Under the pieces are notes generated by a model. That model searched no databases. It was not told where the DNA came from and saw only the letters and a list, made by a program, of their open reading frames with translations. Shown here one piece after another: positions 61,801 to 64,000 of a stretch of DNA of 64,000 nucleotides. The position numbers were made by a program, and so were the translations under genes. How positions within the stretch are numbered: position 1 is the first letter of the stretch; the number at the start of each line of letters is the position of its first letter. The DNA comes from Verticillium longisporum (taxonomy: Eukaryota; Ascomycota; Sordariomycetes; Glomerellales; Plectosphaerellaceae), in NCBI GenBank assembly GCA_019188255.1, contig JAETXT010000004.1:4278001-4342000 (forward strand), given 5' to 3'.

Positions 61801-62793
61801 TATAGATTTATAAAATAAGACTTTTATTTACGAAACTTAACTTAGATCTTATATAATAGATTATAGCTTAGGGAATTCCTTATATAAGAATAGAGCTAAA
61901 TAGAGTAGCTAAGAGGGCGGAGACCCTACTATAGACTAAGAGAAGCTTAAAATAATACTAGGATAATAAAGAGAGAAGCCGAGATAATCCGTAATAGACT
62001 TAAAATAAGATCTATAGAAGAATAATTAATAAGTAATTATAAGGAAAAGACGACCGAAAACTAAATAGCTAGCTAAACTAATCTACTATATTTTATAAGC
62101 TAATAATAGAATAGTAATAAATAGATAGAAGAAGGCCCGAGGCCTTAGACGATATTAAATACTATAATTATAATAAATATAAATATTATATTAATAGCTA
62201 TTTAGAGGCATTATATATAAATTATAGAAAATAAAGCTATATATATAAATCGTATAAATAGTATTTAATAATAAACTATAAACTATTTAGGGGAAGAATA
62301 ATAGGAGACCCCTAATAGGAAGAACCGCTACTCCTAAAATTAAAATAGTACGAAGTAATTATTAAATTATATATTAGTAATAATTAGGTTAAGGGAGAAG
62401 TAATACTAGATAGAGGAGCTAATATTAATATTATTAATAGCGATCTCCTAAAAGAAGCCGGAGAATAGTTAGGGGAAAAGTAGGGCAAGCTAGGTAAGGT
62501 ATTCCGAAATAGGGAGATAAATATTTATAGCGAAAAGAGGATTACTAGCTAAGTAATAGATAACCCTAGGATAAAGCGTATAATAATAATAGAATATATA
62601 GTAATAGATAATATTATAAATAGGTATAACGTTATCTTAGGAAGACCCTAGCTAGCCTAAGTATAGCTAATAAACGACTAATTATAACGTAATCCACAAG
62701 CGAGTGGTTCACCCATGCGAGTGGTTCACTTCACCCCGACCCGACAAACATTCCGAGGAAAACCTCAACCCAAACGCCGTAAATCAATTAAAA

Positions 62794-63303
62794 TCACTCC
62801 TCCTCGTCTTTTGCAGACGATGAGATAGCTACCTGACAAGTTCTCGCGTTGTGGCCGGTCTTCCCGCATACGCTACAGCATCGTTTCTTCGGCTGGGACC
62901 ACGACGCGGGACCCGGGTTCTGCAGCGTTTCCTCTTTTATCTGGATATCTACTTCCTTCTGAGCAATCTTGTCCTGTCCCTCGCCTACAGCCATGCTTCC
63001 TCCTTCCCGGAGACGTAGCTTTTTGGCCCTCCGGCGTCGGCTTAGTGTAGCATTTTCCTCTCGAAGGATCATAACCTCTGACTTCAAAAGAGCGATCTGG
63101 TGCATAACACCCCGCGTCCCCTTCGCAAGATAGTCAACAGCATCTAAAATTGACGTTGGGGAGCTTCCCTGGTGGCGTGAGATTCGCCCTTTGATGAAGT
63201 CAGTCTGGGAACCTGCCTCGAGCAGGTTAGTGGGCGTCTTAGAGACCCAAGAATCACGCTCCCCGTGGGACGTCCCCGGAGGCGTCGTCGTCCTCAACCT
63301 CAC
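62794..63303 (-). pseudogene. Transposase 2, C-terminal part, separate frame
   Basis: Homologue of 60,048-60,590: SSPTSILDAVD, the coiled coil LALLKSE-like (IALLKSEVMILREENATL) and a CCHC knuckle CSVCGKTGHNARTC. This frame is open upstream to 63,381 and is +1 relative to the DDE ORF. Confidence 0.72.
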
Positions 63304-63331
63304 ATCCAGCTTTGACAGGACTGTTTCCGGG

Positions 63332-64000
63332 TTATGGGGGACAAGCCCCGCTCCTCGAAAGCCTCCCTGGATGTTTTTCTGTCATTGCTTGCTGAAATGC
63401 AGCCGAAAACGCCGGGAAGAAGTCCTCTTTGCTGATGTGCGTTGTACCCGCCCTCATCCTATCCTCGATTTGCCGACCGTATGCTTTCTTTAGTGGGCCA
63501 AAACACCCAACATCGAGAGGCTGGAGTAGATGTGACGAATGAGGAGGCATACAGAGTGTGATGATGTTGTTCTCCTTGCAGTAGAGTTCGAAGTCGACCG
63601 AGTGGTGACTTTCGTGGCCATCCAGGATCAGTAGGCGATAACCGCCCGAAGTACGGGACTTTGTATGCCTGTCAAAATGCCGAATCCATTCCAGACCAAT
63701 ATCATTCGTCGTCCAGCCGTTTGGAGATGTTGCGATTCTCCAGTCGCGAGAAATCGCGTCGTCCTGGTACCAGCTCGAGAGGTGGTACTTGCCCGAAACC
63801 ACGATGAACGGCGGGACGGAGAAACCCAACGCGCCAACGCCCTGGATCACCGTAACCCATTCCCGGTTGCCTGGCTGCCTCATCTTCACATTGGACCGTC
63901 TTTCCGAACTGGTCACGACCATTCCGTTGGCGATAACGCCCATCTGGAAGCCGGTCTCGTCAAAGTTGTACATGTCAGCCTCTTGGATGCCGTACTTGGC
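63332..64000 (-). CDS. Transposase 2, DDE domain, partial
   Basis: Frame open from the window end (N-terminus missing) to a stop at 63,332-63,334. The catalytic blocks NFDETGF, LILDGHESHHS and LQPLDVGCFGPL are intact, as are the KEDFFPAFSAAFQQAM region and its MTE. After MTE the family sequence continues in the +1 frame, next to a run of five A (63,374-63,378, minus strand). It is an active-looking DDE domain with a missing tail unless frameshifted. Confidence 0.82.
   Translation of the reverse strand, partial: AKYGIQEADMYNFDETGFQMGVIANGMVVTSSERRSNVKMRQPGNREWVTVIQGVGALGFSVPPFIVVSGKYHLSSWYQDDAISRDWRIATSPNGWTTNDIGLEWIRHFDRHTKSRTSGGYRLLILDGHESHHSVDFELYCKENNIITLCMPPHSSHLLQPLDVGCFGPLKKAYGRQIEDRMRAGTTHISKEDFFPAFSAAFQQAMTEKHPGRLSRSGACPP

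Larger units (their letters stand above)
58930..62686 (+). mobile_element. RIP-degraded gypsy-type gag-protease remnant, split by a DNA transposon
   Basis: AT-rich, CpA/TpG-poor DNA on both sides of the transposon at 59,941-61,800. Translation through stops gives a gag-like capsid reading (about 59,400-59,940, for example FNTFLFSLDIRF). Beyond the transposon a protease-like reading appears (RGANINIINSDL near 62,415 and NVILGRP near 62,630), as in Ty3/gypsy-like gag-PR. The second DNA transposon starts at 62,687. It is not expressed as protein. Confidence 0.65.
62687..64000 (-). mobile_element. Second Fot1/pogo-type transposon, partial (runs off window)
   Basis: Starts after TA (62,685-62,686) with ACGTAATCC. 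The terminal region has a 13-bp direct repeat GCGAGTGGTTCAC at 62,700-62,712 and 62,717-62,729, the same 17-bp spacing as in the first element but with a diverged sequence. The transposase lies on the minus strand and resembles the first one strongly at protein level, with many replacements. No RIP is visible. The right end and TIR lie outside the window. Confidence 0.88.

Overview
The window is from a filamentous ascomycete (Pezizomycotina, probably a plant-associated Sordariomycete; the class is inferred from gene content and short introns, not from a marker). It splits into three compartments with sharp borders. (1) About 1-23,190 is very AT-rich, stop-riddled DNA in which CpA and TpG are almost gone and TpA dominates. 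This is the signature of repeat-induced point mutation (RIP). (2) About 23,190-58,900 is a normal-composition gene island with short introns. (3) About 58,930-64,000 is again RIP-type DNA, but it holds two DNA transposons that show no RIP.

Left compartment. A Ty3/gypsy retrotransposon remnant (reverse transcriptase, RNase H, integrase; + strand) is split inside its RNase H region by a complete but dead Ty1/copia element at 1,166-8,701. The copia element has two 289-bp LTRs and a 5-bp target duplication, and its pol frame stays in register from about 3,490 to 6,804 with substitution-type stops only. From 10.5 to 23.2 kb there is a mosaic of degenerate repeats: inverted copies, direct copies, a palindrome of about 500 bp and a 33-bp tandem array.

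Gene island, left to right: cutinase (+); Fet3-type multicopper ferroxidase (-) divergent from Ftr1 iron permease (+), the reductive iron-uptake pair, with two ATCTGATAA GATA-factor sites between them; a conserved-looking hypothetical protein (-); a tentative spliced secreted protein (-); Mn/Fe superoxide dismutase (+); a Ser/Thr-rich mucin-like secreted protein (+); a BAHD-type acyltransferase (-); a DUF89/ARMT1-type phosphatase (-); a Zn2Cys6 transcription factor (-) divergent from an MFS transporter (+); a small cysteine-rich secreted protein (+); a secreted FMN-dependent 2-hydroxyacid oxidase (-); and a pectin lyase (-). Cutinase, pectin lyase, the secreted Cys-rich protein, iron uptake and SOD fit a fungus that attacks or lives on plants. 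No biosynthetic cluster backbone enzyme is visible.

Right compartment. A RIP-degraded gypsy-type gag/protease is interrupted by a fresh 1,860-bp Fot1/pogo-type element with 48-bp perfect inverted repeats. Further right it is followed by a second, diverged element of the same design that runs off the window. Both transposases are broken into two frames with the same +1 relation at the same junction.

The most notable points are the FET3 gene lacking its last copper-binding motif, the shared transposase frame break, the nested retrotransposons, and a GC-AG intron in the transcription factor. Gene models were spliced by hand; intron borders are inferred from GT/GC-AG sites, frame closure and family alignment.
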